From QHXW01 sp035297145 (lineage in GTDB: Bacteria; Acidobacteriota; Terriglobia; Bryobacterales; Bryobacteraceae), in assembly GCA_035297145.1 (NCBI GenBank), contig DATGZN010000073.1, forward strand, positions 1 to 64,000: a stretch of 64,000 bases of DNA, given 5' to 3'. Position 1 is the stretch's first letter. Every line of letters starts with the position of its first letter. This document shows, in pieces, positions 51,602 to 60,358 of the stretch. A program made the position numbers and the translations under genes. The notes beneath the pieces were generated by a model. The model searched no databases, was not told the origin of the DNA, and saw only the letters and a list, made by a program, of their open reading frames with translations.

Positions 51602-51754
51602 CTAAGATGGAAGGCGCTGAGACTTCCACTTTTTTCGCAAATTCCAGAGGGCGACGGCTCCGCAACCTGCCAGAACCGGCAGGAACGGGACTCCATTCGC
51701 AATCAAGATGATCCCGACCGACAGCGCCGCGGTAAGAAAGTATCGCCACTTCAC
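51602..51754 (-). CDS. 50-residue membrane protein, GTGA-coupled to the TPR gene
   Basis: The frame starts at a GTG that overlaps the TPR gene's stop (GTGA) and encodes 50 residues: MKWRYFLTAALSVGIILIAN, then VPFLPVLAGCGAVALW and a basic end (LRKKWKSQRLPS). It has two short hydrophobic segments and a positive C-terminus. It is the last gene of the amt cluster. It looks real by coupling and composition; no family is known to me. Confidence 0.55.
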   Translation of the reverse strand: MKWRYFLTAALSVGIILIANGVPFLPVLAGCGAVALWNLRKKWKSQRLPS

Positions 51755-52254
51755 TTCCACACCACCGCTAGAGAGAGCGCCACAGAAACTGCGGCCAAAA
51801 GCAGTCCCGGTGCAGCCAGAGACCGTGCCAACGATGGTCTCACGGTTCCCTCCCGCATGAGGCGCCGAATCTCCATAAGATGTTTTCGCGCAAGCGATAC
51901 CTCGAAGCAATTAGTCGCCAGTTCGAGCGCGTGCAGCATCTCCTCCTCAGACTTGGGAAGCGCGCGCAGCCGGTAGTGCAGTTCGGCGTATTTGAAGCGG
52001 GCCCAGAAACTATGCGGGTTGATTTCACAAGCGGCCTCGAGCGCATCCATGGACTTGTATGCGTCATAGTTCATGGCATACGCCATGCCGAGACACGTGC
52101 GGATGTCGGCCGAATCCGGGCTATCGGCACAGGCTTGTTCCAGCGTGCGAATGTAAACCTTCAACCTCTCGGGGGAGACAGTATGCGGATCGCGCCAGGG
52201 AACGGGAGGGAGTAGGGACCGGGTTCCGGCGCCTGTCTGTAGATCAGTAACCAT
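51751..52254 (-). CDS. TPR-containing protein with C-terminal membrane anchor, downstream of amt
   Basis: The 167-residue protein has a TPR-like helical part (about 30-125: YIRTLEQACADSPDSADIRTCLGMAYAMN, SMDALEAACEINPHSFWARFKYAELHYRL, EEEMLHALELATN) and one C-terminal hydrophobic helix (APGLLLAAVSVALSLAVVW). It would be a tail-anchored scaffold facing the cytoplasm. It begins three bases after the ammonium transporter stop, so it is certainly in the same operon. The role is unknown. Confidence 0.75.
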   Translation of the reverse strand: MVTDLQTGAGTRSLLPPVPWRDPHTVSPERLKVYIRTLEQACADSPDSADIRTCLGMAYAMNYDAYKSMDALEAACEINPHSFWARFKYAELHYRLRALPKSEEEMLHALELATNCFEVSLARKHLMEIRRLMREGTVRPSLARSLAAPGLLLAAVSVALSLAVVWK

Positions 52255-52257
52255 CGC

Positions 52258-53907
52258 TTATACTTCGACTCCCCGCGACGTCAGGTCGAATTCAGGATAA
52301 GCTAGCGCGCCCATCTCCGGCAGATCCAACCCTTCCAGCTCTGACTTTGCCGAAGCCCGCTGGCCGGCAAATACGTCGACCACCAAGTATAGAACCAGGC
52401 TGGCCGAGAATACCACTCCGATGAGCGTGGAAACACCGATCAGTTGCGCGACGAATTGCCCGGGATCTCCGTAGAACAGTCCCCTCACTGATCCGTTCAC
52501 GCCGTTCCAGGCGCCGCCGAAGTTACTCCTGCCATCGGCCAGCAGCCCCACTGAGATCACACCCCAGATGCCGCAAACACCGTGCACCGAAACAGCACCA
52601 ACAGGGTCGTCGATCTTCATGACTCGCTCGAAGAACGCGACCGCAACGCACACCAGGACCCCCGCGATCAAACCGATGATCACGGCACCCACCGGGTTCA
52701 CGAAAGCGCAGGGCGCGGTAATCGCCACCAGGCCGGCAAGAAACCCATTGCCGGTCATGGATGCATCGGGTTTGCCGTACATCGTCCACATATAAAACAT
52801 GGCGCTCATCATGCCCGCGGCGCTGGCCAGCATGGTGTTCACGGCAATCGCGCCAATGCGTAGATTGCCGTTAGTCGAGGCTCCCAGCGTGGATCCCGGG
52901 TTGAACCCAAACCATCCGAATGCGAGGATGAGGCATCCGGTGATCACCAACACGAGATCGTGGGCGAGGATCGCCTGCGGCTTCCCCTGCCGGTTGTACT
53001 TTCCAATGCGCGGTCCCAAAACCATTGCAATCGCCAAAGCTGAAAGCCCGCCAACCGCATGCACCACGCCCGACCCCGCAAAATCCACATAACCTTTGCC
53101 CAAGCCGAAGTTGGCTCCGAGATTGGACAGCCACCCGCCTCCCCAGGCCCAATTCGCGTATAGCGGATAGACGAACGCTGCAAAGACAAACGAGGAAATA
53201 GCGAAGGCGGAGAACTTCCAACGCTCCACCGCTGCGCCAGTAGGAATTGTGGCGGCTGTGTCCATGAATACCATCTGGAAGAGAAAAAGAACCATCACGG
53301 CGACATCGTTCGTGCCGTTATGCATGAGGAAAAAACCGTTCTGCCCAAAGACTCCAAACGGCTTCCCGAACAGATTGAACGTGTACTCGGCGCTCAGCGG
53401 CGGAGTTCCGCCCAGGTTTGCAATGGCCCCGACGCCTCCCATCTGTAACGAGAATCCAATCATCCAATAGGCCAGCATGCCGATGCCGTAGACCGCGATG
53501 TTCATCATCATGGTGTGATTCGCGTTCTTCGCACGGGCCAGGCCCGTCTCCAGAAGGGCGAATCCCAGTTGCATGAACATGACCAGATACCCTGTGACGA
53601 GGGTCCACACGAAATTGATGGCTATCTTGTTCTGTCCGGCCTGATTGACAAGGTCGGCTATGGTGAGCCCCCTCTTGGCATCGCTAACGGCTACGTCTGC
53701 CGCGGTTCCCGTAAGAGAGCCTTCCGGATCACCCTTCGCCCGCTCTTCGGGTTTTGGCGTGTCAACGCTCTTCAAATCCGTGTCCGTGATCGGTTTAGCC
53801 GGAACCGCCGCAGGTTGCGCCGTGGGTGTGGCCGGCGCCGACGTTTGCCCGAACACCCCGACGGTTAGAGCTAGCAGGACCGCTGCCTGTACCAGAGACT
53901 GCTTCAT
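52258..53907 (-). CDS. amtB: Ammonium transporter (Amt/MEP/Rh family) with N-terminal extension
   Basis: The 549-residue protein conducts ammonium/ammonia across the inner membrane. It starts with a signal peptide and an Ala/Pro/Thr-rich, charged periplasmic extension (together about 95 residues). The Amt core then begins (INFVWTLVTGYLVMFMQLGFALLETG, then NANHTMMMNI). The twin pore histidines are in GSGVVHAVGG and VSVHGVCGIWG; other marks are the GTNDVAVMVLFLFQMVFMDTAATI segment and FAFGWFGFNPGS-like LAFGWFGFNPGSTLG. The 95-residue extension is longer than in E. coli AmtB. No P-II (glnK) gene is adjacent in the window; instead small membrane proteins lie on both sides. Confidence 0.93.
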   Translation of the reverse strand: MKQSLVQAAVLLALTVGVFGQTSAPATPTAQPAAVPAKPITDTDLKSVDTPKPEERAKGDPEGSLTGTAADVAVSDAKRGLTIADLVNQAGQNKIAINFVWTLVTGYLVMFMQLGFALLETGLARAKNANHTMMMNIAVYGIGMLAYWMIGFSLQMGGVGAIANLGGTPPLSAEYTFNLFGKPFGVFGQNGFFLMHNGTNDVAVMVLFLFQMVFMDTAATIPTGAAVERWKFSAFAISSFVFAAFVYPLYANWAWGGGWLSNLGANFGLGKGYVDFAGSGVVHAVGGLSALAIAMVLGPRIGKYNRQGKPQAILAHDLVLVITGCLILAFGWFGFNPGSTLGASTNGNLRIGAIAVNTMLASAAGMMSAMFYMWTMYGKPDASMTGNGFLAGLVAITAPCAFVNPVGAVIIGLIAGVLVCVAVAFFERVMKIDDPVGAVSVHGVCGIWGVISVGLLADGRSNFGGAWNGVNGSVRGLFYGDPGQFVAQLIGVSTLIGVVFSASLVLYLVVDVFAGQRASAKSELEGLDLPEMGALAYPEFDLTSRGVEV

Positions 53908-53914
53908 TCAGTCT

Positions 53915-54097
53915 TCACCTCTTCCAGATCGGATTTCTCAGGTAGGTACGGTTAATGAGGCCGATGATACCGAATAGACTCACAGCAAGGCCTGTCATCA
54001 CCATCACCAGTCGCCCGTTGACACTGGCCGCCATACCGAGACTCAACAGACTGATCACAAAGCCCAGAACCGTCACGGCGATTCCAACCAGGATCAC
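53915..54097 (-). CDS. Small two-helix membrane protein upstream of amtB
   Basis: This 60-residue protein is almost entirely hydrophobic: MILVGIAVTVLGFVISLLSL forms helix 1 and VMVMTGLAVSLFGIIGLIN forms helix 2, with a basic end (NPIWKR). It lies 8 bases before the ammonium transporter gene on the same strand. It may be an Amt accessory protein; function unknown. Confidence 0.7.
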   Translation of the reverse strand: MILVGIAVTVLGFVISLLSLGMAASVNGRLVMVMTGLAVSLFGIIGLINRTYLRNPIWKR

Positions 54098-54122
54098 GTT
54101 CGTTTCCCCTTTCCTCGTGCAT

Positions 54123-54302
54123 CTAATCTTCGGCGTTTTCCCACGGTTTGCATTTCAAACAAATCGCGACGGCGCCACCTAGTAGGACAACGGCGATAAT
54201 CAACAACGCCGTGCTGCCTCCCAAGGCGAAGGCGGCTGCCAGCGCAACGAAAGCAAGGAAGAAAACAATAACTCCATAGGCTTGTGTGGGATTCGCACCC
54301 AT
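54123..54302 (-). CDS. 59-residue membrane protein, first gene of the amt cluster
   Basis: The frame from ATG 54302 to TAG 54123 encodes 59 residues: MGANPTQAYGVIVFFLAFVA, then a short Ala/Gly hinge, a second helix (TALLIIAVVLLGGAVAI) and CLKCKPWENAED with a CxxC-like pair. Two membrane helices, a polar soluble end and its position 25 bases before the next gene support a real small gene. It would be the promoter-proximal gene of the amt operon. Confidence 0.6.
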   Translation of the reverse strand: MGANPTQAYGVIVFFLAFVALAAAFALGGSTALLIIAVVLLGGAVAICLKCKPWENAED

Positions 54303-54649
54303 ATATTAAGGCGATTGAGAAAAGCAGCTCTAAGCAGGACGGGGCTTAAACTTCGGCAAGCTCAAACTTGGCTTGCGGACTATTCTATCTTGCAGCTTGA
54401 TGACACACCAATAGAAAACCTGAATGGGGCCTATACAATTTTTTGACCTGCCAAAAGGTCGTCCAGCGTCATGTAGTGCTTATCGAACCAATCGAAAACT
54501 ATAATCCAAGGTCTTGCGAGCAACCCTGTTACAATCAACCTTCGCTTCCCGTGTAGTACCGCCGCACCCAAGTCTGGCGAGGCAGCCGGTGAACCTCGTT
54601 AGTATCCTGCCGGCACGTTCTTAGAACCTGAATCTGCTTCTCCCGCAAC
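54303..54649. other. Divergent intergenic region of the amt cluster
   Basis: 347 AT-richer bases with no open frame of note. They should hold the amt-cluster promoter (minus) and that of the small plus-strand gene. A GACC...GGTC dyad at 54447-54462 follows a T run. I looked for a sigma-54 (GG-N10-GC) site and did not find a convincing one. Confidence 0.35.
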
Positions 54650-54829
54650 ATGAGCCCAACTTCCATCCGGATGCTCGCCACCTTTGTAATCTTCCTGGCG
54701 CTGGTGACGCTCGTTCTCGCGATGGTGGTTGGCGGCGATATCTTGATGATTGTATTCGGACTATGTTTGGCAGCAACTTCGATGGAATTGTTTCGCCGTG
54801 CTCAACCCAGGCACGATGACGAAGACTAG
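54650..54829 (+). CDS. 59-residue two-helix membrane protein
   Basis: ATG 54650 to TAG 54827 encodes 59 residues: MSPTSIRMLATFVIFLALVT, then LVLAMVVGGDILMIVFGLCLAA and a charged end (ELFRRAQPRHDDED). The membrane segments are clear, the C-terminus is acidic and there is no strong ribosome binding site. It is convergent with the HD-GYP gene. Probably real; family unknown. Confidence 0.5.
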   Translation: MSPTSIRMLATFVIFLALVTLVLAMVVGGDILMIVFGLCLAATSMELFRRAQPRHDDED

Positions 54830-54857
54830 AGTCGCGCCAGTCTGGCTTGTCGAACTA

Positions 54858-56801
54858 CTAGACCGGCTGCAAACTTCGCGCGATGGTGCGCGCCCGGGGG
54901 ACGGGCTGCGGGGCCATGGCGATCACGTTCTGCCGAGGCACGGGGCGGGCCGCTGCGGATTCCATCAGGTCGCCCAAGGCGTCGCCAAGTGCAGAGAGTT
55001 CCAGCAGATCCAAGGCAGAGAAGGCGTCGGGCTTGGCACGGAACAAAGTGAGCACACCGGCGACGTCGTCTTCACCCTCGAGCGGGATGGCGAGAGCGGA
55101 ACGGAGACCGATCAGGCTGGAGGAATCCACGGACGGGTTTCCGTTGAGAATAGAACGCCCGTTGGCCGCGACCCAGCCCGACAGGCCGTGTCCCATAGGG
55201 ACCTTCAAGCGGGAGAGCGTCTCGATGTGCGTTCCCGCGGCGTATTCGGGAATCAGCGTGGAATCGTGGCGCGCATAGAAAGCCAGGCAGTCGCAAGGGA
55301 GGATTTCCTGAAGGCGGCCCGCAAGAATCGAGAGCACTTCATGCCGCGACAAAATTCCCGTCAGCCCCTGAATCAGCTCGACCAACGTGGCCCAGTCAGC
55401 GTTCGCGGAGGCGGAAGAGGGAGCCGCGTGAAGCGGGGCGTGATCAGCAGCCTCTTCGAAACCGGCGTCAGGGGCCGCTCCGCGCTCAACGTTGATATCC
55501 GTGGACAAGCTGAACGTTTCCATCTGCGAACTGCGCGCTAGTTGCTCCAACTCGACGTAGCGCTTTTGCAACAGCTCGACCACGGCCGGGTCGAACGCCT
55601 TGCCGGATTGCTCCACGACCATTTCCATGGCCTTGCCGAGCGGAAGCGCACGGCGGTATTGCCGATCGCTGGCGAGCGCATCGAGGCAATCCACGGCCGA
55701 GAGAATACGGGCGCCGATGGGGATCTCTTCACCCTTGAGCCCGTCAGGATACCCCGAACCATCCCACTTTTCGTGATGGCTGCGGACGATGGGGACCACA
55801 GGGTACGGGAACTGCGCGCGAGCCAAAATCTCCGCGCCGACCACGGGATGAATCTTCATTTTGCCGAATTCTTCCGGCGTGAGCTTGCCCGGCTTGCAAA
55901 TGATGTGCTCGGGTACGGCGATTTTTCCGATATCGTGCAGCACCGAGGCCGCGCGGATGGCCTGCAATTCGGTGTCGCTCAACCGGAGATCCTTGCCGAT
56001 TTCGACGGCATAGACCTGCACGCGCTGCAGGTGGTCGTGCGTGGTGTGGTCCTTGGCTTCGATGGCCAGGGCCAGGGATTCAATGGTGCGCAAATGGAGC
56101 GCCGCGGTCTCTTCCGCGTGCTTGCGCTTATCTTCCAGGCGATCGAGATAGAGGCGATAAGAGCGGTAGACGACATAGGTGGCGGGAATCACCAGCATGG
56201 AGGTCTGCCAGCCGAGACGACGCTGGGCGACTTCGAAGATGCCGGCGGTGGCGGCGCCCAGCAAGTAATATGGCAATGCCCAGAGATATGAAGTGCGCCA
56301 CACGCCGCGGATTGATTTGCCTTCAGTAAAAGCAATCACCGCAGCCACCAGGATGGTGGTGGTAACGAAATAAGTGCACGCGAGTACGGCCAGCAGCACC
56401 GCTTGTTCCAGCGGCAGACTGCGCAGCCATACGGAATGGAAGACGTGATAGGAAGCGCTGATGGCAAACGCGGCGCTGCCGATGTTGAACAATCCTTGCA
56501 CCAGCCGGAGTTTCTTCGAGGAATGCCAGAAGTACTGCACCAAAACCGCGGAACAGCCGGTAAGGAGCACCTGCGGCAGGTTCAGGGATACGATGCCAAT
56601 CAGGACAAAAAGAAAACAGACGGAGATGGTTCCCGTGACTCCGGGCAGACGCAGTTTCAAACCGGAGAGCAGAATGGCGATAACGAAATAAACGAGGAAG
56701 CCGGTCAGATCATCGGCGCGCCACGCGAGAAGATTCCGGATCAGTTCGACCCATCCCACCGCAATGACTAGGCTGATGAAAAATTTAGTCTTATACGACA
56801 T
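54858..56801 (-). CDS. Membrane HD-GYP phosphodiesterase with GAF domain
   Basis: The 647-residue protein has about seven membrane helices (1-215, MASE-like sensor). A short coiled linker is followed by an HD-GYP domain (about 235-400). Its motifs are complete: AASVLHDIGKIAVPEHII (HD), SHHEKWDGSGYPDGLKGEEIP (HHExxDGxGYP) and ILSAVDCLDALASDRQYRRAL. A GAF domain follows at about 455-615 (EILPCDCLAFYARHD, then GLSGWVAANGRSILNGNP and LAIPLEGEDDVAGVLTLFR). It should hydrolyse cyclic di-GMP in response to membrane and cytosolic signals. It is monocistronic, ahead of the S8 peptidase on the same strand. Confidence 0.92.
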   Translation of the reverse strand: MSYKTKFFISLVIAVGWVELIRNLLAWRADDLTGFLVYFVIAILLSGLKLRLPGVTGTISVCFLFVLIGIVSLNLPQVLLTGCSAVLVQYFWHSSKKLRLVQGLFNIGSAAFAISASYHVFHSVWLRSLPLEQAVLLAVLACTYFVTTTILVAAVIAFTEGKSIRGVWRTSYLWALPYYLLGAATAGIFEVAQRRLGWQTSMLVIPATYVVYRSYRLYLDRLEDKRKHAEETAALHLRTIESLALAIEAKDHTTHDHLQRVQVYAVEIGKDLRLSDTELQAIRAASVLHDIGKIAVPEHIICKPGKLTPEEFGKMKIHPVVGAEILARAQFPYPVVPIVRSHHEKWDGSGYPDGLKGEEIPIGARILSAVDCLDALASDRQYRRALPLGKAMEMVVEQSGKAFDPAVVELLQKRYVELEQLARSSQMETFSLSTDINVERGAAPDAGFEEAADHAPLHAAPSSASANADWATLVELIQGLTGILSRHEVLSILAGRLQEILPCDCLAFYARHDSTLIPEYAAGTHIETLSRLKVPMGHGLSGWVAANGRSILNGNPSVDSSSLIGLRSALAIPLEGEDDVAGVLTLFRAKPDAFSALDLLELSALGDALGDLMESAAARPVPRQNVIAMAPQPVPRARTIARSLQPV

Positions 56802-56827
56802 GGCCGGCCTTAAGCGGAGTTGTTCGC

Positions 56828-58495
56828 TCAGTTCTCCCCGTAGATAGCGGCGCTGGCGCTCTCGGCGGCCAGGTCACCGCTACCCCAAACGACGTTCCGG
56901 AAAGTACTGCTCGCCGAGACCGGATTGCCGCTGCCCCAAACCACATTGGCACGTGTGCCCGTGCTCGCTCCCCAAACGACATTGCCGCCCCAAACCACGT
57001 TGTTGGCGAAGGCGGAAAATGGGTCGAGCGTGAAAGTTGCGGTGCCCGAGGTCGGATCGTAGGTGGCCTCAGGAGAGCGCGCACTGCCCCACGCGATGGT
57101 GGAATCGTTGAGGGCGGCCCAGACATCGATGTACCCGGCTCCGACGGTAAACACATCGTAGTAGCTGGTGTAAGTAGCGCCGGTTGTCGGGTCCGTCGCT
57201 ATGCTCGATGTGGGAAAGTTCTTCGTTGCGGTCTTCATCAAGCGCAGTTTGATCTCGTCCGGCGTCAGGCTGGGATTCTGCTGCAGCAGCAGGGCGGCGG
57301 CTCCACTGACCACTGGAGTTGCCATGCTCGTTCCGCTCAGGCGGTAGTAAGAAGTCGAGTTGCCAAAGACGTTGCCGGATTCGTAGTAAGCGTCGGGAAC
57401 GTCGTTCTGCGGGTAGCTGGCCGAGAGCCAGGAATTCGGCGCGAGCAGCGAGACCATCAGATTGCCTGGAGCGACGATGTCCGGCTTCACGATGTTGTCA
57501 TACGTGGTCGGTCCCTTCGAGCTGTAGCTGGCTATGAGATCGTCGGCGCGCGTTACCGTGAACATGGTCTTCATGGCGCCGACAGTAACGACGGCCGGAT
57601 CATTGCCGGGTGAATTGATGGTGCCGTACCCGTTCTCTCCTTGTGAGTTGTCGCGGCCGTTGTTTCCCGCCGCCACCACTACCACGATTCCGGCTCTCCA
57701 GGCCGCTTCCACAGCGATGCAGAGCGGGTCAAGCAGGTAGCTCTCATAGACGGGGCGGCCCAACGACAGGTTCATCACGCGAATGTTGTACTGGGACTTC
57801 AACTGAATTGCGCGGAAGATAGCGCGGATGACGGCGCTATCACTGCCCTGCCCTTGCCCATTGAGTACCCGGAGATTTACGATCTCAGCCGCGGGAGCAA
57901 TTCCCATGAATGTGCGGGTGTACCAACTGCCTGTAGAAGCAGCGCCGTCACCCGCCAGAATGCCGGCGACGTGCGTACCATGCCCAAACTGATCCGATGT
58001 GTTGCCTGAGCGATCGGCGAAATTCTCGCTATATACGAGCCGGCTGAGTCCCGTACCGTTGTAGGTCAGATCGGCAACCGGAGCGATGCCGCTGTCAATC
58101 ACGGCGACGCCGATCCCTGAGCCAGTCCAGCCATACTGCATGGCGACGTTTGCATTGACCGCGGGCTCGGCGTAGTCCAGCGCTCCCGCTAGTGTGCGGT
58201 CGGGAGTGATGTAGGAGACGATCGGCAAAGCACTCAGCAGGCGAATTTCGATGCCGCTGACGGAGCACAAGAGACCGTTGACGAGTGGAAGCTGTGCCAG
58301 CACCTGCGTGCCGGTGAGCAGAATTTCATTGACCAAAGGGCTCGCGAGCGGGACGTTGAGCTGAACGATGACGTTAGTAGATGAGAATAGGCCGAGTTGC
58401 GGTAACTGTTGCTCTAAGTCGGGTGAAATGTTTCCGGCGAAACAAGCCGGCACAGACAAGGCGATGAAGAGCGCCGTTACTCGTGTCAAACGCAT
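56828..58495 (-). CDS. S8 subtilisin-like peptidase with C-terminal NVVWG repeats
   Basis: The 555-residue protein has a signal peptide (LTRVTALFIALSVPACFAG), an I9-like propeptide (about 25-110) and a subtilase domain. The triad is visible: Asp in GVAVIDSGIAPV, His in GHGTHVAGILAG, Ser in SGTSMATPVVSGAAALL; the oxyanion Asn is in AAGNNGRDNSQG. The last about 60 residues carry four NVVWG units (NNVVWG, GNVVWG, ANVVWG, RNVVWG) spaced by 1-15 residues. They are preceded by a related IAWG. Such W-G repeats occur at the end of S8 peptidases in this phylum, in my recollection, and may be a surface-sorting or binding tail. The frame is open 28 codons further upstream without a signal. The protein should be secreted. 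Confidence 0.9.
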   Translation of the reverse strand: MRLTRVTALFIALSVPACFAGNISPDLEQQLPQLGLFSSTNVIVQLNVPLASPLVNEILLTGTQVLAQLPLVNGLLCSVSGIEIRLLSALPIVSYITPDRTLAGALDYAEPAVNANVAMQYGWTGSGIGVAVIDSGIAPVADLTYNGTGLSRLVYSENFADRSGNTSDQFGHGTHVAGILAGDGAASTGSWYTRTFMGIAPAAEIVNLRVLNGQGQGSDSAVIRAIFRAIQLKSQYNIRVMNLSLGRPVYESYLLDPLCIAVEAAWRAGIVVVVAAGNNGRDNSQGENGYGTINSPGNDPAVVTVGAMKTMFTVTRADDLIASYSSKGPTTYDNIVKPDIVAPGNLMVSLLAPNSWLSASYPQNDVPDAYYESGNVFGNSTSYYRLSGTSMATPVVSGAAALLLQQNPSLTPDEIKLRLMKTATKNFPTSSIATDPTTGATYTSYYDVFTVGAGYIDVWAALNDSTIAWGSARSPEATYDPTSGTATFTLDPFSAFANNVVWGGNVVWGASTGTRANVVWGSGNPVSASSTFRNVVWGSGDLAAESASAAIYGEN

Positions 58496-58716
58496 ACGGT
58501 AGTCTGCTCCATTAAGGTAGCTTCCGGGTCGAAATAGGCAATCTGTCGTCCAAAGTTGAGGGATGCGCTGGCCCTCCATTCTTCAGGTATTTGCTCTAGA
58601 TGGATAACGTTACGATGTGACACCGGATCTCCGAAGCGTGGGACAGAGCGCGTTCCTTCAGTGACAAAGTGGCACTTTTTATATAGGTAGGTGGGGTTCT
58701 AGTAATGCCTTTGCGT

Positions 58717-58740
58717 GTAAACGGATAGTATCCGGTTTAC
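58717..58740. promoter_or_regulatory. Operator-like dyad between the peptidase and trpB2
   Basis: GTAAACGGATA and GTATCCGGTTTAC form an imperfect inverted repeat (GTAAAC / GTTTAC arms around GGATA / TATCC, one extra base in the right arm). It lies 220 bases upstream of the peptidase start. The 58496-58918 gap otherwise has no gene; 58779-58910 is rich in CGCGGAGGCGC-type repeats of extragenic character. Confidence 0.4.
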
Positions 58741-58918
58741 AAGGGCGATGGCCGGCGGATCAGGCTTCAGAAAAACCAATTCACCGCGGAGGCGCTGAGC
58801 CGCTGACAAAGGCATAAGAGATGTAAACCTGTGTCAGGCACGATGGATGCGCGTCCAACGCGGGGTTTTGAGGACGCGGAGAGAGGTTTTTCAACGCCGA
58901 GCCGCCGAGGTGAGCACC

Positions 58919-60274
58919 TTAGACCGCAGGCAGGCCCGCCAGCGCCATGGCGATTTCATCCGCGGGATAGTCGTAGTTCTGGAGCTTGCCGGCGTGATAG
59001 TCGATGTAGGCCTGCATGTCGAAGTGGCCGTGCCCGCAAAGGTTGAACAAAATGGCTCGGCTTACGCCTTCCCGTTTCGCGATCAGCGCTTCTTGAATGG
59101 CGCCGGCGACGGCGTGATTGGCCTCAGGCGCGGGAATGATGCCCTCGGCGCGCGCGAACTGAACGCCCGCAGCGAAGGCATCGAGTTGCTGGACTGAGGT
59201 AGCTTCGATGAGCCCAAGATCGAGTACGTGCGAAATCAACGGCGCCATGCCGTGATAGCGCAAGCCGCCGGCGTGGATGCCCGGCGGCACGAATACGCTT
59301 CCGAGCGTATACATTTTGACGAGCGGAGTCAAATGCGCCGTGTCGCCGAAATCGTAAGTGAACCGCCCGCGAGTGAGGCTGGGACAGGCAGCCGGTTCGA
59401 CGGCGACGACGCGGGCTTTTGATTTGCCTTTCAATTTGCGCCCGAGGAACGGGAGTGCGAGACCGGCGAAATTCGAGCCGCCGCCGGTGCAGCCGACGAT
59501 GACATCGGGATCGTCGCCGGCCAGTGCCATTTGCTCGATGGCCTCGAGACCGATCACGGTTTGATGCAGCAGAACATGATTCAACACGCTGCCGAGGGCA
59601 TAACGCGAGTGCGGGTCCTGTGCGGCGACCTCCACGGCTTCGGAGATAGCGATGCCGAGTGATCCCGTGGAATCGGGATGCTGGGCCAGGATGGCGCGGC
59701 CGGAATGCGTTTCGCGGCTCGGGCTGGGCGCAACGGTCGCGCCGAAAGCTTCCATCAGGGCGCGGCGGTACGGCTTTTGGTCGTAACTGACGCGGACCAT
59801 GAAGACCTTGCATTCGATGCCGAAGAACGCGCACGCCATGGCGAGCGACGATCCCCACTGCCCGGCGCCGGTTTCCGTGACCAGCCGTTTTGTGCCTTCC
59901 TGCTTGTTGTAATACGCCTGTGCCACCGCGGTGTTCGGCTTATGCGAGCCGGCCGGGCTGACGCCTTCGTACTTGTAGTAGATGCGCGCGGGCGTATCCA
60001 GCGCCTTCTCCAGACGCCGTGCACGGTAGAGCGGCGAGGGCCGCCACTGCGCATAGATCTGCCGGACTTCCTCCGGAATTTCGATTTCCCGATCCTGGCT
60101 CACTTCCTGGAGGATCACCGCCATGGGAAACAGAGGTGCGAGATCATCGGGACCGACCGGCTTATGAGTAGCTGGATGGAGCACCGGCGCGAGCGGCCGC
60201 GGGAGATCGGGCACGATGTTGTACCAGGCGCGCGGGATGCGGTCTTCGGCAAGCGGATATTTGATGCTTTCCAT
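58919..60274 (-). CDS. trpB: TrpB2-type tryptophan synthase beta chain (PLP enzyme)
   Basis: The 451-residue protein matches the longer TrpB2 subfamily, which condenses indole (or serine-derived intermediates) to tryptophan. It has YYKYEGVSPAGSHKPNTAVAQ with the PLP Lys, TETGAGQWGSSLAMACAFFG, the glycine loop VIVGCTGGGSNFAGLALPFLG, the EPAACPSLTRG segment and a C-terminal FNLCGHGHFDMQAY. TrpB2 differs from TrpB1 by an N-terminal extension of about 50 residues, seen here (MESIKYPLAEDRIPRAWYNI). No trpA or other trp gene is adjacent. TrpB2 may work as an indole-salvage enzyme or serine deaminase. It is divergent from the moxR cluster. Confidence 0.9.
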   Translation of the reverse strand: MESIKYPLAEDRIPRAWYNIVPDLPRPLAPVLHPATHKPVGPDDLAPLFPMAVILQEVSQDREIEIPEEVRQIYAQWRPSPLYRARRLEKALDTPARIYYKYEGVSPAGSHKPNTAVAQAYYNKQEGTKRLVTETGAGQWGSSLAMACAFFGIECKVFMVRVSYDQKPYRRALMEAFGATVAPSPSRETHSGRAILAQHPDSTGSLGIAISEAVEVAAQDPHSRYALGSVLNHVLLHQTVIGLEAIEQMALAGDDPDVIVGCTGGGSNFAGLALPFLGRKLKGKSKARVVAVEPAACPSLTRGRFTYDFGDTAHLTPLVKMYTLGSVFVPPGIHAGGLRYHGMAPLISHVLDLGLIEATSVQQLDAFAAGVQFARAEGIIPAPEANHAVAGAIQEALIAKREGVSRAILFNLCGHGHFDMQAYIDYHAGKLQNYDYPADEIAMALAGLPAV

Positions 60275-60358
60275 GACAGTACATTGTAGTCCGCCACGAG
60301 AGAAAAGCTAGTTTCACCACCGAGCAAGTACCCGGCGCTCGACCGCCATCTTGGCCCC

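Noticed and set aside
54303..54649. Sigma-54 promoter for the amt cluster
   Set aside because: TGGCAG...TTGTA on the minus strand has a 9-base gap where 5 is required; no other GG-N10-GC match was convincing.
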